From Streptococcus sp. (GTDB lineage: Bacteria; Bacillota; Bacilli; Lactobacillales; Streptococcaceae): 64,000 nucleotides of DNA. The stretch spans positions 62,001 through 126,000 of the forward strand of contig JAUMZQ010000005.1 of assembly GCA_030528055.1 (NCBI GenBank). The letters run 5' to 3'. Position numbers and translations under genes: made by a program. Positions 1 through 9,028 of this stretch are shown piece by piece (the first letter of the stretch is position 1; each line of letters opens with the position of its first letter). Under the pieces are notes generated by a model. The model saw only the letters and a program-made list of their open reading frames with translations. It was not told the origin of the DNA and did no database searches.

Positions 1-1
1 C

Positions 2-262
2 GATTTTGTTGATAATTCGACTATTAAATTAAATTTCTCAATACTGGATGAAGTTTCTCAATACCAAATTGATTTTCTGGAGAGTTACAGATTTAAAGTT
101 TTTGTCGAGAGTAACAGTAGTTTTATGATAGAAGTTCCTATTGACGAAAACATCTTGGATATTATTAACGAGATAGGAAAAATATTTAAAATTACAAATT
201 TTTCAACAGCGAAGTCAACATTGCAAGAAAGTTACTTGAAAAGAATAGGAGGAGAAAAATGA
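2..262 (+). CDS. ABC transporter ATP-binding protein, C-terminal part (partial)
   Basis: An open frame runs from the window edge to a TGA at 260-262 and overlaps the next ATG by four bases (ATGA), a sign of translational coupling. The 86 visible residues are the accessory C-terminal domain that follows the nucleotide-binding domain in many drug/peptide exporter ATPases; no Walker motif is left in the window. The assignment rests mainly on the coupled ABC-2 permease downstream. Start lies outside the window. Confidence 0.6.
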   Translation, partial: DFVDNSTIKLNFSILDEVSQYQIDFLESYRFKVFVESNSSFMIEVPIDENILDIINEIGKIFKITNFSTAKSTLQESYLKRIGGEK

Positions 263-1059
263 GAGCAGAAGAATTGAGGCATAGGTCTGATTTAGGGATA
301 AGAGGTCTAATTATTATTGCAAAAAATGAAATCATTGCTTTCTTTAGAAGCAAGGGATTGATACTTTCTCAATTTCTCCAACCAATTCTATATGTTGTGT
401 TTATAATAATAGGATTAAATTCTTCAATTAATAACATTACTTACTATAATATAAAAACATCTTATGCAGAATATACAATTATCGGTGTTATAGCTTTACT
501 GATAATTGGACAGATGACTCAGGTCATTTATAGGGTGACAATAGACAAAAAATATGGGCTGTTAGCTTTAAAATTATGTAGTGGAGTTCGTCCTTTATAT
601 TATACATTAGGTATGAGTATCTATTCTATACTGGGACTGGTAGTACAAGAAATTGTTATATATATAATTACATTGATATTCGGAATAAATATCTTAATAG
701 ATAGATTTCTTTATGTAATTGGTTTATCTATCATTGTCCTTTTATTTTGGGTTTCCCTTGCAATTTTAATTACAATGTTCATAAATGATTACAGAAGTCG
801 TGATATTGTAATACGTTTTGTACTTACACCGCTTGGCTTTACAGCCCCAGTTTTCTATATAATGGACTCTGCTCCAAGCGCAGTAAGATGGATTGGTCAG
901 TTGAACCCGCTAACCTACCAATTGGATATTTTAAGAAAATTTTATTTTAAGTTTTCAACAACTTTAGAATTATTTTTTTTGTTGCTAACGTCTTTACTTG
1001 CTCTCGTAGCTGTTACTTTTATTATACCTAAAATAAAATTGGTTCTAATAGAGAGATAA
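259..1059 (+). CDS. ABC-2 type permease
   Basis: A 266-residue membrane protein with about six hydrophobic segments and the ABC-2 family layout: a cytoplasmic N-terminus, a first membrane span near residues 38-52, then paired spans, and the conserved late stretch around WIGQLNPLTYQLDILR that is typical of DrrB/NodJ-like exporter subunits. It would form the membrane channel for the ATPase whose C-terminus precedes it. ATG 259 has a good AGGAGGAG site. The substrate cannot be told. A rho-independent terminator follows directly, so this is the last gene of its operon. Confidence 0.8.
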   Translation: MRAEELRHRSDLGIRGLIIIAKNEIIAFFRSKGLILSQFLQPILYVVFIIIGLNSSINNITYYNIKTSYAEYTIIGVIALLIIGQMTQVIYRVTIDKKYGLLALKLCSGVRPLYYTLGMSIYSILGLVVQEIVIYIITLIFGINILIDRFLYVIGLSIIVLLFWVSLAILITMFINDYRSRDIVIRFVLTPLGFTAPVFYIMDSAPSAVRWIGQLNPLTYQLDILRKFYFKFSTTLELFFLLLTSLLALVAVTFIIPKIKLVLIER

Positions 1060-1084
1060 AAGCTGGAACGTCCAGCTTTTTTTC
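1058..1084 (+). terminator. rho-independent terminator after ABC-2 permease
   Basis: Stem AAAAGCTGGA / TCCAGCTTTT with an ACG loop followed by a T run, starting at the stop codon of the permease. Confidence 0.85.
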
Positions 1085-1994
1085 TTAATATGATTGAGTT
1101 GGACAAGCAGGGATTGATTATCGGTGTTTGAGATGATACAATGAGCAAACAATATTAACACTTGCATGCATTGGTACATGAGGAATAATTATTAAAAAAT
1201 GTGGTTATTAGATATCTTCTTCTAAGTTTCCAAAAGTGGGGAGGAATTAGTTGATAAAGGTAACATGTTTTTTCTTACTCTGGGAAAATTGGACGATGGA
1301 GCAGTGTAGGAATTACTAACAAAGATATGCTTCAGAAAGTTGTTTTTCGTTGACTAGAGTATTATTATCTAGCACGAGTTTAATTCTTTATCTAGGAGTG
1401 AATAAGTTTAACCTTTTGTGAGTTGGTGAACAAGATAATTAGGATCTAATTTCGTTCTATAATATAATTCTAAATTTGACTGAATTTATTTCGTTTCATA
1501 GTATAGGTATTAACCGTCAAGACACGTTGAGTGCGTAGCTCTGCTCGTAAAAATCTAGAAACCTTTTAGCAAAAGGCTTCATAAAGTCACTGTTTCCAGT
1601 GACTTTTTTACTTTGATGAAGATACATAAAAGCAACCACTTAATTAGAGATTAGTTATTCCTATAGATGGGGGCTAGAAATGTATACTAGCCATTCTTTA
1701 TATTATTTATATTTCAAATGCCAACATTTTACTTATATTATAATTTTTTGTAAAGAATCTGTAATTTTCGATTGTGTAAGGCTGCAGAATTCTATATAAT
1801 TTTATTAAGCAAAAAATATCACTGTAGTGGACGGAAAATTTTAAATAGCTAAAGTATCCATTGTAGCAATAGGAAGCAATAGTTTTGTAAATATTGTCAA
1901 TGATACTTTAAGTAGAGAACATTCAAAAACTTTTTATTATTCTATTTTTTTAAGAAAAGAGTTAATTAGAGTTAGAAATTGGAATTATGGAGAA
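1085..1994. other. 900-bp gene-poor stretch
   Basis: No open frame of convincing length or codon use is seen on either strand. It holds a clear terminator hairpin at 1583-1609 without an intact gene ahead of it and a small inverted repeat near 1671-1692 (GGCTAG / CTAGCC). This looks like decayed coding DNA. Confidence 0.5.
1583..1609 (+). terminator. orphan rho-independent terminator
   Basis: AAAGTCACTG, TTTC loop, CAGTGACTTTTTT. The stem is perfect but no intact gene reads into it, suggesting loss of the gene it served. Confidence 0.75.
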
Positions 1995-2000
1995 GTGACA

Positions 2001-2747
2001 ATGATTATAAAGGAATATGGAAAAGAAAATATTGATATCATTCTGCTTATTCATGGCGGTGGTTTATCCTGGTGGAATTATAAGGAGGAAGCAGAGATCC
2101 TTGGTAAAAAATATCATGTTGTTCTACCAATTTTAGATGGTCATGCAGAGAGTGATAAAGATTTTGTTGATATTAAAACCAATGCGATAGAAATCATTTC
2201 ATATATAGATAATCATTATAATGGAAAAGTATTGGCAATATGTGGTTTATCTTTAGGAGCACAGATACTTATAGATATTTTGTCCATGAGAACACAAATC
2301 TGTCAATATGCAATAATAGAAAGTGCTTTAATTGAGAAAATGCCACTATTGAATTTTTTAGTTAAACCTTTGATAAATATAAGTTACTGGATGATTTCAA
2401 ATACTTGGTTTGCTAAAGCACAGTTTAAGTTACTTAATATTCAAGAAAATTTATTTAAAGATTATTATAAAGATTCATGTGCAATATCTAAGAACTCAAT
2501 GATTGCATTTTTGAAATCAAATTTAAAGTATGAAGTAAGAGACAATATTCGTAAGTCAGAAGTTAAAGTACTAATTCTTGTGGGAAGTAAAGAACAGAAG
2601 AAAATGATTTTGTCCGCAAAAAAGTTAAATTTAATAATTCCATACAGCAGTTTAAGAATACTTAAAGGATATACACATGGAGATATTAGTTTAAATCACC
2701 CTCAGGAATATGTTGAAATATTGCTAGATTTAATAAAGTATGGTTGA
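2001..2747 (+). CDS. alpha/beta hydrolase
   Basis: About 248 residues with the alpha/beta-hydrolase fold: oxyanion-hole HGGG near residue 19, nucleophile elbow G-L-S-L-G near residue 83, and a late histidine in YTHGD near residue 224. This fits a serine esterase/lipase-like enzyme; the substrate is unknown. ATG 2001 is preferred over the GTG at 1995 because GGAG at 1989-1992 is correctly spaced. It is followed after 77 bp by the DUF4336 gene on the same strand and may share a transcript with it. Confidence 0.75.
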   Translation: MIIKEYGKENIDIILLIHGGGLSWWNYKEEAEILGKKYHVVLPILDGHAESDKDFVDIKTNAIEIISYIDNHYNGKVLAICGLSLGAQILIDILSMRTQICQYAIIESALIEKMPLLNFLVKPLINISYWMISNTWFAKAQFKLLNIQENLFKDYYKDSCAISKNSMIAFLKSNLKYEVRDNIRKSEVKVLILVGSKEQKKMILSAKKLNLIIPYSSLRILKGYTHGDISLNHPQEYVEILLDLIKYG

Positions 2748-2823
2748 CTTTTTTACTGATTCCCACAAAACAGTTAAATCTTCATGGATATATTCCTACA
2801 AATGAAATGGTTTAAATCAGTTA

Positions 2824-3708
2824 ATGGGATATGTGATGATAGATTTTCAGTGCACAAACAAAAGTGAAGTTGGAAATCAAGCCTTTAATTTTGTCAGTGA
2901 TTACTTGGATGCTAAAACTTCTTTAAAAATAGCTTTTGGAAAGAAAGGAATGTATAATGTACATATGAAGAATATATTGAAATTGTATGCTCCGATTAAT
3001 GAGTTAAAAGAAATTGGTGAAGATATTTGGCTTGTTGATGGAAAAGAAGTTCAGATGGACTTTAAATTTTTTAAAGTTCCCTTTACAACAAGAATGACAA
3101 TAATTAGATTATCCAACAATGAATTATGGATTCACTCGCCAATTACTCTGACAGAAATGTTGGCTGATCAAATTAATAGATTGGGAGAAGTAGCTTATAT
3201 TGTTGCTCCTAATAAGTTTCATTGGAGCTATATTGTGGATTGGCATACCCATTATCCGAAAGCAAAATTATGGCTAGCCAAAGGGGTATATAAGAAGTTG
3301 GAAAAAGAAAAAATAAGAGATTACATTTCTTTGGATAGCTTCTCTACTGAAATTTGGTCTGGTGAAATATTATATACTCCTTTTAAAGGGAGTATAATAA
3401 TGGAAGAAGTGGTGTTTTTCCATAAAAAGAGTTCAACTTTAATACTTACAGACTTGATAGAGAATATTGAGGTGAAAAAATTACCTTTTAAGTTTAAGAT
3501 TTTATTTAAATTAGGAGATAATCAATATCCTAAAGCTCATACTCCTAGAGATTTACGATTATCATTCCTTTTTAAAAAACAGGCCATTGAGAGCTATAAA
3601 ATAATAAAACAATGGAAACCAGAGAAAATAATTTTTTCTCATGGAAAAGTTATTTTAGAAAATGGTAGTGAAAAACTAAAACAAGCTTTCTTTTGGTTGG
3701 AAAAATAA
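2824..3708 (+). CDS. DUF4336 (metallo-beta-lactamase-like fold) protein
   Basis: Residues from about 54 onward match the DUF4336 pattern: LKEIGEDIWLVDG, PFTTRMTIIRL, ELWIHSPI, LTDLIENIE and a late SHG. The family resembles metallo-beta-lactamases but has no firmly known reaction. The first ~47 residues are not part of the family; internal ATGs at 2950 and 2965 could be the true starts, with AAAGGAA at 2943-2949, so the N-terminus may be over-extended or derived from a fusion. Fairly sure of the family, unsure of the start. Confidence 0.7.
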   Translation: MGYVMIDFQCTNKSEVGNQAFNFVSDYLDAKTSLKIAFGKKGMYNVHMKNILKLYAPINELKEIGEDIWLVDGKEVQMDFKFFKVPFTTRMTIIRLSNNELWIHSPITLTEMLADQINRLGEVAYIVAPNKFHWSYIVDWHTHYPKAKLWLAKGVYKKLEKEKIRDYISLDSFSTEIWSGEILYTPFKGSIIMEEVVFFHKKSSTLILTDLIENIEVKKLPFKFKILFKLGDNQYPKAHTPRDLRLSFLFKKQAIESYKIIKQWKPEKIIFSHGKVILENGSEKLKQAFFWLEK

Positions 3709-3802
3709 ATGTCAAAACGTAAACTTTTGACTTCAAAATCAGTTTCGGAGTGACAATGTGAAAAGATTGTAGAACAGAAAATAGAAATGAGAGGAATCAT
3801 TT

Positions 3803-4309
3803 ATGAATAACAATGAAAAAATTTATCGTCAAATCATAGATTTATTGACAAAAGACACAGCTATTTCAGCTAATTTACAAGAGTGTTTTGAGTCTCCCGA
3901 AGATTATTTTGAGGACAATTATGAAAGATTTGAAGAATACGGAATGGATGACTATGAATCAGATGACTTTATTATTTGGGGAGCAATAGCTATTGAGCTA
4001 ATTGAAAACAAAGAACTAGTCGAACTTGACTGGAGCTCAGAATTAGAAGAATTTTTCTATCGTCTAAAAAACTTAGCTGATAGAAAATCTTTAGATATTA
4101 AAAAAGAATGGTTTAATGAAGATGACGATATTCCGACTTGGTGTAAAACTTTGGATGAAAACTGGAAAAGTCAAGACTATTGTGTCGGAGCAATGGATTT
4201 AGATAGCGATACTTATGTATTGTTCGTTTGTAAAAAAGAAAATTTAGAAAAACTAAAACAGTTGGTAAGTACAATAGACTTCCGATTTGATTATGGAAAA
4301 AATATGTGA
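3803..4309 (+). CDS. small acidic protein, DUF6630-like (immunity-protein type)
   Basis: A 168-residue strongly acidic protein, with a Gly/Trp segment IIWGAIAIELIENKELVELDWSS that resembles DUF6630 proteins, a family common beside polymorphic toxins. No signal peptide or membrane span. A good GAGAGGAATC ribosome site precedes ATG 3803. The neighbours are a coding remnant and another orphan small gene, the usual appearance of a decayed toxin-immunity array. Function unproven. Confidence 0.5.
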   Translation: MNNNEKIYRQIIDLLTKDTAISANLQECFESPEDYFEDNYERFEEYGMDDYESDDFIIWGAIAIELIENKELVELDWSSELEEFFYRLKNLADRKSLDIKKEWFNEDDDIPTWCKTLDENWKSQDYCVGAMDLDSDTYVLFVCKKENLEKLKQLVSTIDFRFDYGKNM

Positions 4310-4317
4310 GAAATAGT

Positions 4318-4437
4318 GTATATGAATCGGCTAAACCAATAGTATGGGAAGTGTATAAGCTTATTTATGTAAATGCAGTTGTACCTTTTGGAACTTTCAG
4401 AACAAAATTCAGAAAATGTAAGAGGATAGTACCATAG
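4318..4437 (+). pseudogene. C-terminal coding remnant (possible toxin tail)
   Basis: An open frame without start codon encodes about 39 residues rich in Trp/Tyr/Arg/Lys (WEVYKLIYVNAVVPFGTFRT...) and ends at TAG 4435-4437. It resembles the C-terminal end of a secreted or polymorphic toxin but is too short to assign. It lies between two small immunity-like genes. Confidence 0.35.
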
Positions 4438-4491
4438 ATTACAATGCATTAGATTTGATTGAATATATTTTTAGAATATAGGAGAAAAAAG

Positions 4492-4878
4492 ATGTTGTTG
4501 ATGGCAATAAAAGAAAATATGGGTTGGGTGTTGTCGCAATGGAACTCAACATATGCTGTTGGCTGGGAACAGATATGTAAAGCGGTTTATTTTATGTTTG
4601 ATTATTATGATAATACAGAAATTTTGGTAGATGATAAGTTGATTGATTTATCCTCAAAGGAAGAAATTATAAAAATTGGTGAAGCTAGAAACATGACAAT
4701 TAGAGGAATTTCAAAAATCTTGAAGGTTCCTTTGATGATAACATTTTTTAATCAGATAAACACAGTCAATGTAAATGTTGCACAAGCAAACGAAGAATTC
4801 AAAGAGGTAGATTATCAAAAGTTTAATCTTTCTTTATGTCAGTATTTGGATAGTATTGAATTATCAATGTATAGATAA
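4492..4878 (+). CDS. hypothetical protein, possible immunity protein
   Basis: ATG 4492 has AGGAGAAAAAAG just upstream and is preferred over ATG 4459. The 128-residue product is soluble, with no motif I recognise. Its last ~37 codons (from 4767) are repeated almost perfectly at 10156-10275, where one copy difference creates an early stop. The repeat shows that this region has been copied or recombined locally. Confidence 0.5.
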   Translation: MLLMAIKENMGWVLSQWNSTYAVGWEQICKAVYFMFDYYDNTEILVDDKLIDLSSKEEIIKIGEARNMTIRGISKILKVPLMITFFNQINTVNVNVAQANEEFKEVDYQKFNLSLCQYLDSIELSMYR

Positions 4879-4952
4879 TTAAAATTCAATAGGCTAATAC
4901 CCTATTTATTTCAAGATACAACTTTCTTCATTTGGTTTAAGTTCTTTTGTTA

Positions 4953-5128
4953 GCTCTTTGTCAACTGTAGTCGGTTAATGAAAAGCTAATATCGAGAGGG
5001 AACAAAATTTGTTCTCTCTTTTTCGTATGTTCAAAGCGATGAGACTATGTTTTTTGAAGTAATCAAAGTTCTGAAATCTAAAAGTGTTGCGATCGATGAC
5101 CTTAATGATGATGCCGTTTGTTGTTTTT
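4953..5128 (-). mobile_element. ISL3-family (IS1167-like) remnant, left
   Basis: The terminal inverted repeat GCTCTTTGTCAACTGTAGT occupies 4953-4971. On the minus strand the adjoining bases encode the last ~45 residues of an ISL3-family transposase (...RNTFRFQNFDYFKKHSLIALNIRK...). Homology stops near 5128. A hairpin at 4994-5024 lies between the transposase end and the repeat. The rest of the element is gone. Confidence 0.75.
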
Positions 5129-5357
5129 TATTATAGGTTAAAATTGATGAGTAAGAGGGACTTGGCTACGTTTGTGAAAATTCTCAATATCAGTAAAAAC
5201 ATAAACACTGAATTGCAAGAGAATATCTTGATATAATAGGAGTAAAGGTATAATATATCTAAATAAGCATTTTTGAAACACAAATATAAAATATTTGAAT
5301 TTTTTCTCAAAAGTGTTAGAATTTATTAGTACGATGAAATCAGAAAAGGAAGTAATC

Positions 5358-6230
5358 ATGGGAACATTATTGGCAACTAGAATTAAAAACAGAAGGAAAG
5401 AGTTGAAATTATCTCAGAAAGAATTAGCGGATGGAATTTGTAAGCAAGGCCAAATTAGCAGATTAGAAAACGGAGATTATACTCCTGGTTCGGAGTTATT
5501 ACATCAGTTAGCTAAGAAGCTTAGTGTTAGTATGGATTATTTTTTTGATGAACAAATTTCAAATGAAAGTATAGAACTGGTTTCATTTAAAAAAATAGCT
5601 AAGAATTTTGTCACTCATAGAGATTACGAATCTTTAAACTATATCTATGAATTAGAAAAAGAAAAATCACATCGCTTATCATTATCAGATAAAATATATT
5701 TGGAGTGGATTGGTTCTCTTGTTGATTTTTATTTCCACGATAGAAGAGAAGAAGCTATAGTAAAATTGGAAAAAAATTTACAATCGCTTAATAAGGCAGA
5801 TACAAATTATCTTCAAATTTCAAATACCCTATTTAATTTTTATTACGAAACAGGAAACATAGCTAGGTTTGATGTAATCAAGGAAGGGTTAAATAATGAG
5901 ATAAAGCAACTTAGTTTGGATACAATAGAAGAATTGGAACTTTCTATAAAATTCAACTATAACCTAAGTCGATATTTATGGTTACAAAAAGACATAGATC
6001 ACGCCATCAAACAAACAACAGGCACGATTAAACTATGCCAAGAGTATCATACTACTTATTTATTAGCAGATTTATTTTTATTGTTAGGGAATATAAGTAA
6101 GAATTTTTCAGATAAAGCGGTGGTTAAAACCTACTTTGAGATGGCACATTTTTTATATAAGAATTTAGATGAGAACAAAGAGATGGCTCTAACAATAGAG
6201 CATTACATCGGAGATAATTTTCAAGAATAA
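5358..6230 (+). CDS. RRNPP-type (PlcR/TprA-like) peptide-responsive regulator
   Basis: A 290-residue protein with an N-terminal Xre-type helix-turn-helix (KLSQKELADGICKQGQISRLENGDYTPG, residues ~15-45) and a helical TPR-like remainder, the architecture of quorum-sensing regulators that bind short imported peptides. ATG 5358 follows AAAGGAAG and gives the standard N-terminus; the frame extends upstream but without a better site. It stands alone before a terminator and is followed by a strong promoter driving an ABC exporter pair, the likely target. No obvious cognate pheromone gene is adjacent, but see the small open frame at 7760. Confidence 0.8.
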   Translation: MGTLLATRIKNRRKELKLSQKELADGICKQGQISRLENGDYTPGSELLHQLAKKLSVSMDYFFDEQISNESIELVSFKKIAKNFVTHRDYESLNYIYELEKEKSHRLSLSDKIYLEWIGSLVDFYFHDRREEAIVKLEKNLQSLNKADTNYLQISNTLFNFYYETGNIARFDVIKEGLNNEIKQLSLDTIEELELSIKFNYNLSRYLWLQKDIDHAIKQTTGTIKLCQEYHTTYLLADLFLLLGNISKNFSDKAVVKTYFEMAHFLYKNLDENKEMALTIEHYIGDNFQE

Positions 6231-6237
6231 ACACCAT

Positions 6238-6267
6238 AACGATGTTCCAAAAGACATCGTTTTTTTA
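6238..6267 (+). terminator. terminator after RRNPP regulator
   Basis: Stem AACGATGT / ACATCGTT with an eight-base loop and a T run. Confidence 0.8.
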
Positions 6268-6322
6268 ATTAGATACAAAAAAGCATAAAATAAAATTAAA
6301 TATAAAAAACATATAAAAAATA

Positions 6323-6423
6323 TTGACGGGATGATTTTTAGATGTTAGAATAAATCTATCTTAAGTAAGAGAGTTCTTATTTTTACAAAAAATAAGAATA
6401 TAGTTCTATCACTCCTAGGAGGG
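6323..6423 (+). promoter_or_regulatory. promoter, 5' hairpin and ribosome site of ABC permease gene
   Basis: TTGACG (6323-6328), 17-bp spacer, TAGAAT (6346-6351). The leader has an 11-bp perfect stem at 6374-6384 / 6388-6398 with an ACA loop and no T run. The ribosome site AGGAGGG (6417-6423) is partly inside a palindrome CTCCTAGGAG. A start-stop ATGTAA follows at 6427. The AT-rich bases ahead of the -35 could hold the regulator's operator. Confidence 0.7.
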
Positions 6424-6432
6424 TCAATGTAA

Positions 6433-7677
6433 GTGCTTAATTTATTGAAACTTTTTTATAAGCTGAATAGAGAAAATTTCTTTTCTTCTTTTCCGATATT
6501 ATATGAACTGAACTTAAGTTATAAAAAACTAATATATAATATAAATTTAATTTTTAGAGTTCTAATTTTTGTTGGTATCTTATTTATTATTAATATTTAC
6601 ACTGCAAAAACAGATAGAGATTTATCTTTTTATTATGCGTTACAAATCCTGATAACTCTATTTTCGGTGCTAGTATTTTCTAGTGCTTCAACAGCACAAG
6701 ATAAAAATACTAATAGTTTAAAATTCCTTTTATCAAAGATATTTAACGATACTGAAATCATTAAAAATGTTCAACTAATATCGATTTATTATGCTCTGAT
6801 TTCTTTTATTACTACGTTAGGGATAGAGTTATCTGTAATCAATTACTTTACTTCTATTAGTTTTTTTACTATTCTGAATTCTTTATTCATTGCAAGCGAA
6901 ACTTATTTATATGTATATTATGAAAATAAAAAAAGACTAGAACAAACATACATGAAAAAGGAAGAAGTAAGACATCGCAACTGGTTTATGAGCTATATTT
7001 TTGCTTTATTTATATCAGGCTGGGGAGTATTTTATCTACAAGATTTTAAAAAGATTATCTTTTCTTTCTCATCAATAAATTTTAATCAAATCGGAAACTT
7101 ACTTACATTTATTTTAGGGTCTTTAGAGATATACTTAATTATTAAGATTGCTTTATATAAAATAATCAAAAGAAAATATGTGAAAAAAAGAGATTATTTT
7201 TTTATAAAAGACGGATTAGTAAGAGATTATTTTGAAAATTACATTAAATATTCCGCTTATTGGTATGTTATTCCGCCAATACTGATCAGAGTTGTGGAAA
7301 TACAACCAATAAGAAAAATACTGTTAATTATTGTTTTTACTTCATTCATGATGACACCAAATTACTGTAACTTAAAAATGATTAATTATCAAAAAGTAAT
7401 TGGAGTGTCTAATAATAGATTTATTTTAGGATATGCCAAGAAAATTTTCAGTTTATTCATGGTAGTGCAATTGATTCAGTTGATATTAGCTGGAATAGGT
7501 ACAGGAAACATTTTTATAGGTATGGTAATAAGCGTTATTCTATTTGTTGTAAGAGCATATATAGGAAAGTTTATTGTCTCTATAAAAATCAGCGATATGA
7601 AAAAGGCTGATTTATATGCAATATTCGTATTCTCATTACTGATATTAAATATAGCCTTAGCTGTTTATCTTAAGTAG
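6433..7677 (+). CDS. multi-spanning ABC exporter permease
   Basis: 414 residues with about ten hydrophobic spans and basic loops, no recognised enzymatic motif. Together with the ATP-binding gene at 7879 it forms a two-component exporter of the bacteriocin/peptide immunity or export type. It starts with GTG 6433, since the ATG at 6427 runs straight into TAA. It lies directly downstream of the RRNPP regulator and its own strong promoter, so peptide-controlled expression is likely. The region is bracketed by ISL3-family remnants. Confidence 0.65.
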   Translation: MLNLLKLFYKLNRENFFSSFPILYELNLSYKKLIYNINLIFRVLIFVGILFIINIYTAKTDRDLSFYYALQILITLFSVLVFSSASTAQDKNTNSLKFLLSKIFNDTEIIKNVQLISIYYALISFITTLGIELSVINYFTSISFFTILNSLFIASETYLYVYYENKKRLEQTYMKKEEVRHRNWFMSYIFALFISGWGVFYLQDFKKIIFSFSSINFNQIGNLLTFILGSLEIYLIIKIALYKIIKRKYVKKRDYFFIKDGLVRDYFENYIKYSAYWYVIPPILIRVVEIQPIRKILLIIVFTSFMMTPNYCNLKMINYQKVIGVSNNRFILGYAKKIFSLFMVVQLIQLILAGIGTGNIFIGMVISVILFVVRAYIGKFIVSIKISDMKKADLYAIFVFSLLILNIALAVYLK

Positions 7678-7759
7678 GCGCTTAGAATGACAAAAGATGT
7701 AATTAAACTATTTTTTAGTTTTGGGATACCGAGTTACTAAGTATGGAATCATCGAAGTT

Positions 7760-7882
7760 ATGAATCTTTCAATAGCAATATACTATGACTCAAACAAACA
7801 ATACAAAAAATTATGGATCAGCATGTTGTTAATTATTATAAGCAGTATTATAGAGAGTCTAGTTGTGAAAGGAAAATTATGA
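7760..7882 (+). CDS. 40-residue membrane peptide or pheromone-like precursor
   Basis: The frame from ATG 7760 encodes a charged N-terminus (DSNKQYKK), one hydrophobic segment (LWISMLLIIISSII) and a short polar tail ending LVVKGKL. Its TGA overlaps the ATG of the ATPase gene (ATGA), so it is probably translated and coupled. The layout is that of RRNPP-type pre-peptides, or of a small exporter subunit. The ribosome site is weak. The same frame is open back to 7703, and an 18-codon frame at 7687-7740 in another phase may be the broken front part of a longer gene. Confidence 0.4.
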   Translation: MNLSIAIYYDSNKQYKKLWISMLLIIISSIIESLVVKGKL

Positions 7883-8541
7883 AAACTCAAAATTTGACAA
7901 AAAAATTTGATGAACAAATAATCTTTGAAAATATTAATTTGAATTTTGAAGAGGGAAATATCTACAGTATATTTGGAAAAAATGGTGTAGGAAAAACTAC
8001 ACTATTGAATATACTAAATGGTAATTTATCATTTGATGGTGGTCAGGTAATAGGAAATGATGATGCCATTTTTTTAGAAAGTAATGAAGTACCATTTGAA
8101 TTCATGACAGCCGATGAGTTTATTATTGAAACGTTTAAATTTAAAAATTCCGATTTGAATTTTTCAGAGAAAGATGAGCTATTCTTTAAACTGGATTTTA
8201 AACCAGAAAATAAAATGATTAAAGAATTTTCAAAAGGAATGAAGAGTAAATTATATATCATAATAGCTCTGTTGTCTAATGCTCGGATCCTTTTGCTGGA
8301 TGAGCCCTTTACGGATATTGATTTATTCAGTTTTAAAAGTATTGAAGATATATTAAAATTAAAAAAACAAAATATGATTATCATATTTTCAACTCATGTT
8401 CCTAAAATAGCATTTGAATTATCTGATAAAATTATCTATCTTGATAAGATGTCCGCACAATGCTTGGAAAATCGATTTAAATCAGAAAGTGAATTAGAGG
8501 ACTATATCTTACAGGAAATGAAAAGAGGGATAAAACCCTAA
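7879..8541 (+). CDS. ABC transporter ATP-binding protein
   Basis: About 220 residues with Walker A GKNGVGKTT (~residue 36), a signature-like FSKGMKSKL and Walker B ILLLDEP, followed by a D-loop and the switch histidine in FSTHVPK. ATG 7879 follows GAAAGGAA and is preferred over ATG 7813, which would add 22 unrelated residues. It is the partner of the permease at 6433. The signature motif is FSKGM rather than LSGGQ, common in small peptide-export ATPases. Confidence 0.8.
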   Translation: MKTQNLTKKFDEQIIFENINLNFEEGNIYSIFGKNGVGKTTLLNILNGNLSFDGGQVIGNDDAIFLESNEVPFEFMTADEFIIETFKFKNSDLNFSEKDELFFKLDFKPENKMIKEFSKGMKSKLYIIIALLSNARILLLDEPFTDIDLFSFKSIEDILKLKKQNMIIIFSTHVPKIAFELSDKIIYLDKMSAQCLENRFKSESELEDYILQEMKRGIKP

Positions 8542-8824
8542 GAACGTAAATAAATTAAGAATAGGGCTAAAATTATTAAGATTATATCTAATTGTTGGAA
8601 GAGTGTAAGCTATCATATATAAGCTTAAATAATTTTGTAAATAAAAATAGGAGAATATATTGGAAAAAATTAAAAAATAACTATGTATGCTTATATTATA
8701 CATTCTACACATTTTTAATAAACCTACTAAAAATTATAAATTGTAATTGCATTAAGTAATTAGTGTGGTTGCAATTTTTTTATGGTATAATAAGATAAAA
8801 TAACCTTTCTAATTTATCGGAGGT
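8542..8824. other. intergenic stretch with repeat copy 1
   Basis: Contains a short remnant frame with its own AGGAG site (TTG start near 8660, only six codons), then the 103-bp repeat 8726-8828. No intact gene. Confidence 0.5.
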
Positions 8825-8828
8825 ATGA
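8726..8828 (+). repeat. 103-bp direct repeat, copy 1 (terminator plus promoter/ribosome site)
   Basis: Nearly identical to 10367-10469 with about two differences. It carries a hairpin followed by T7 (terminator-like), a TATAAT box and a GGAGGT ribosome site, i.e. a complete start region that was duplicated. Confidence 0.85.
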
Positions 8829-9028
8829 AAATGTCAGCTACTAATAAAATGATTGGTATATTTGAAGATAAACCTAAAACTCAAGCTATTTTTAAGGCAA
8901 TAGGTAACTATATTCATTCGTTAGGAAATGTAGAAATTGAAATTAAGAGTCAGATATCATATAAACTGAAAAGAACATTTCTTTGGATTAATAAAGGATA
9001 CTCTACATGTTCTCAATCATACCTTTAA
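8825..9028 (+). pseudogene. truncated DUF5655-like gene
   Basis: ATG 8825 (or 8831) follows GGAGGT. Residues 4-52 (NKMIGIFEDKPKTQAIFKAIGNYIHSLGNVEIEIKSQISYKLKRTFLW) match the start of DUF5655-domain proteins. From about 8990 the DNA becomes ISL3-family transposase sequence in another frame, so the gene was cut by an insertion and its last residues are read-through from the IS. Confidence 0.6.

Noticed and set aside
1085..1994. A hidden RNA gene in the gap
   Set aside because: Only an orphan terminator and a weak hairpin are seen; no promoter or structured unit could be supported.
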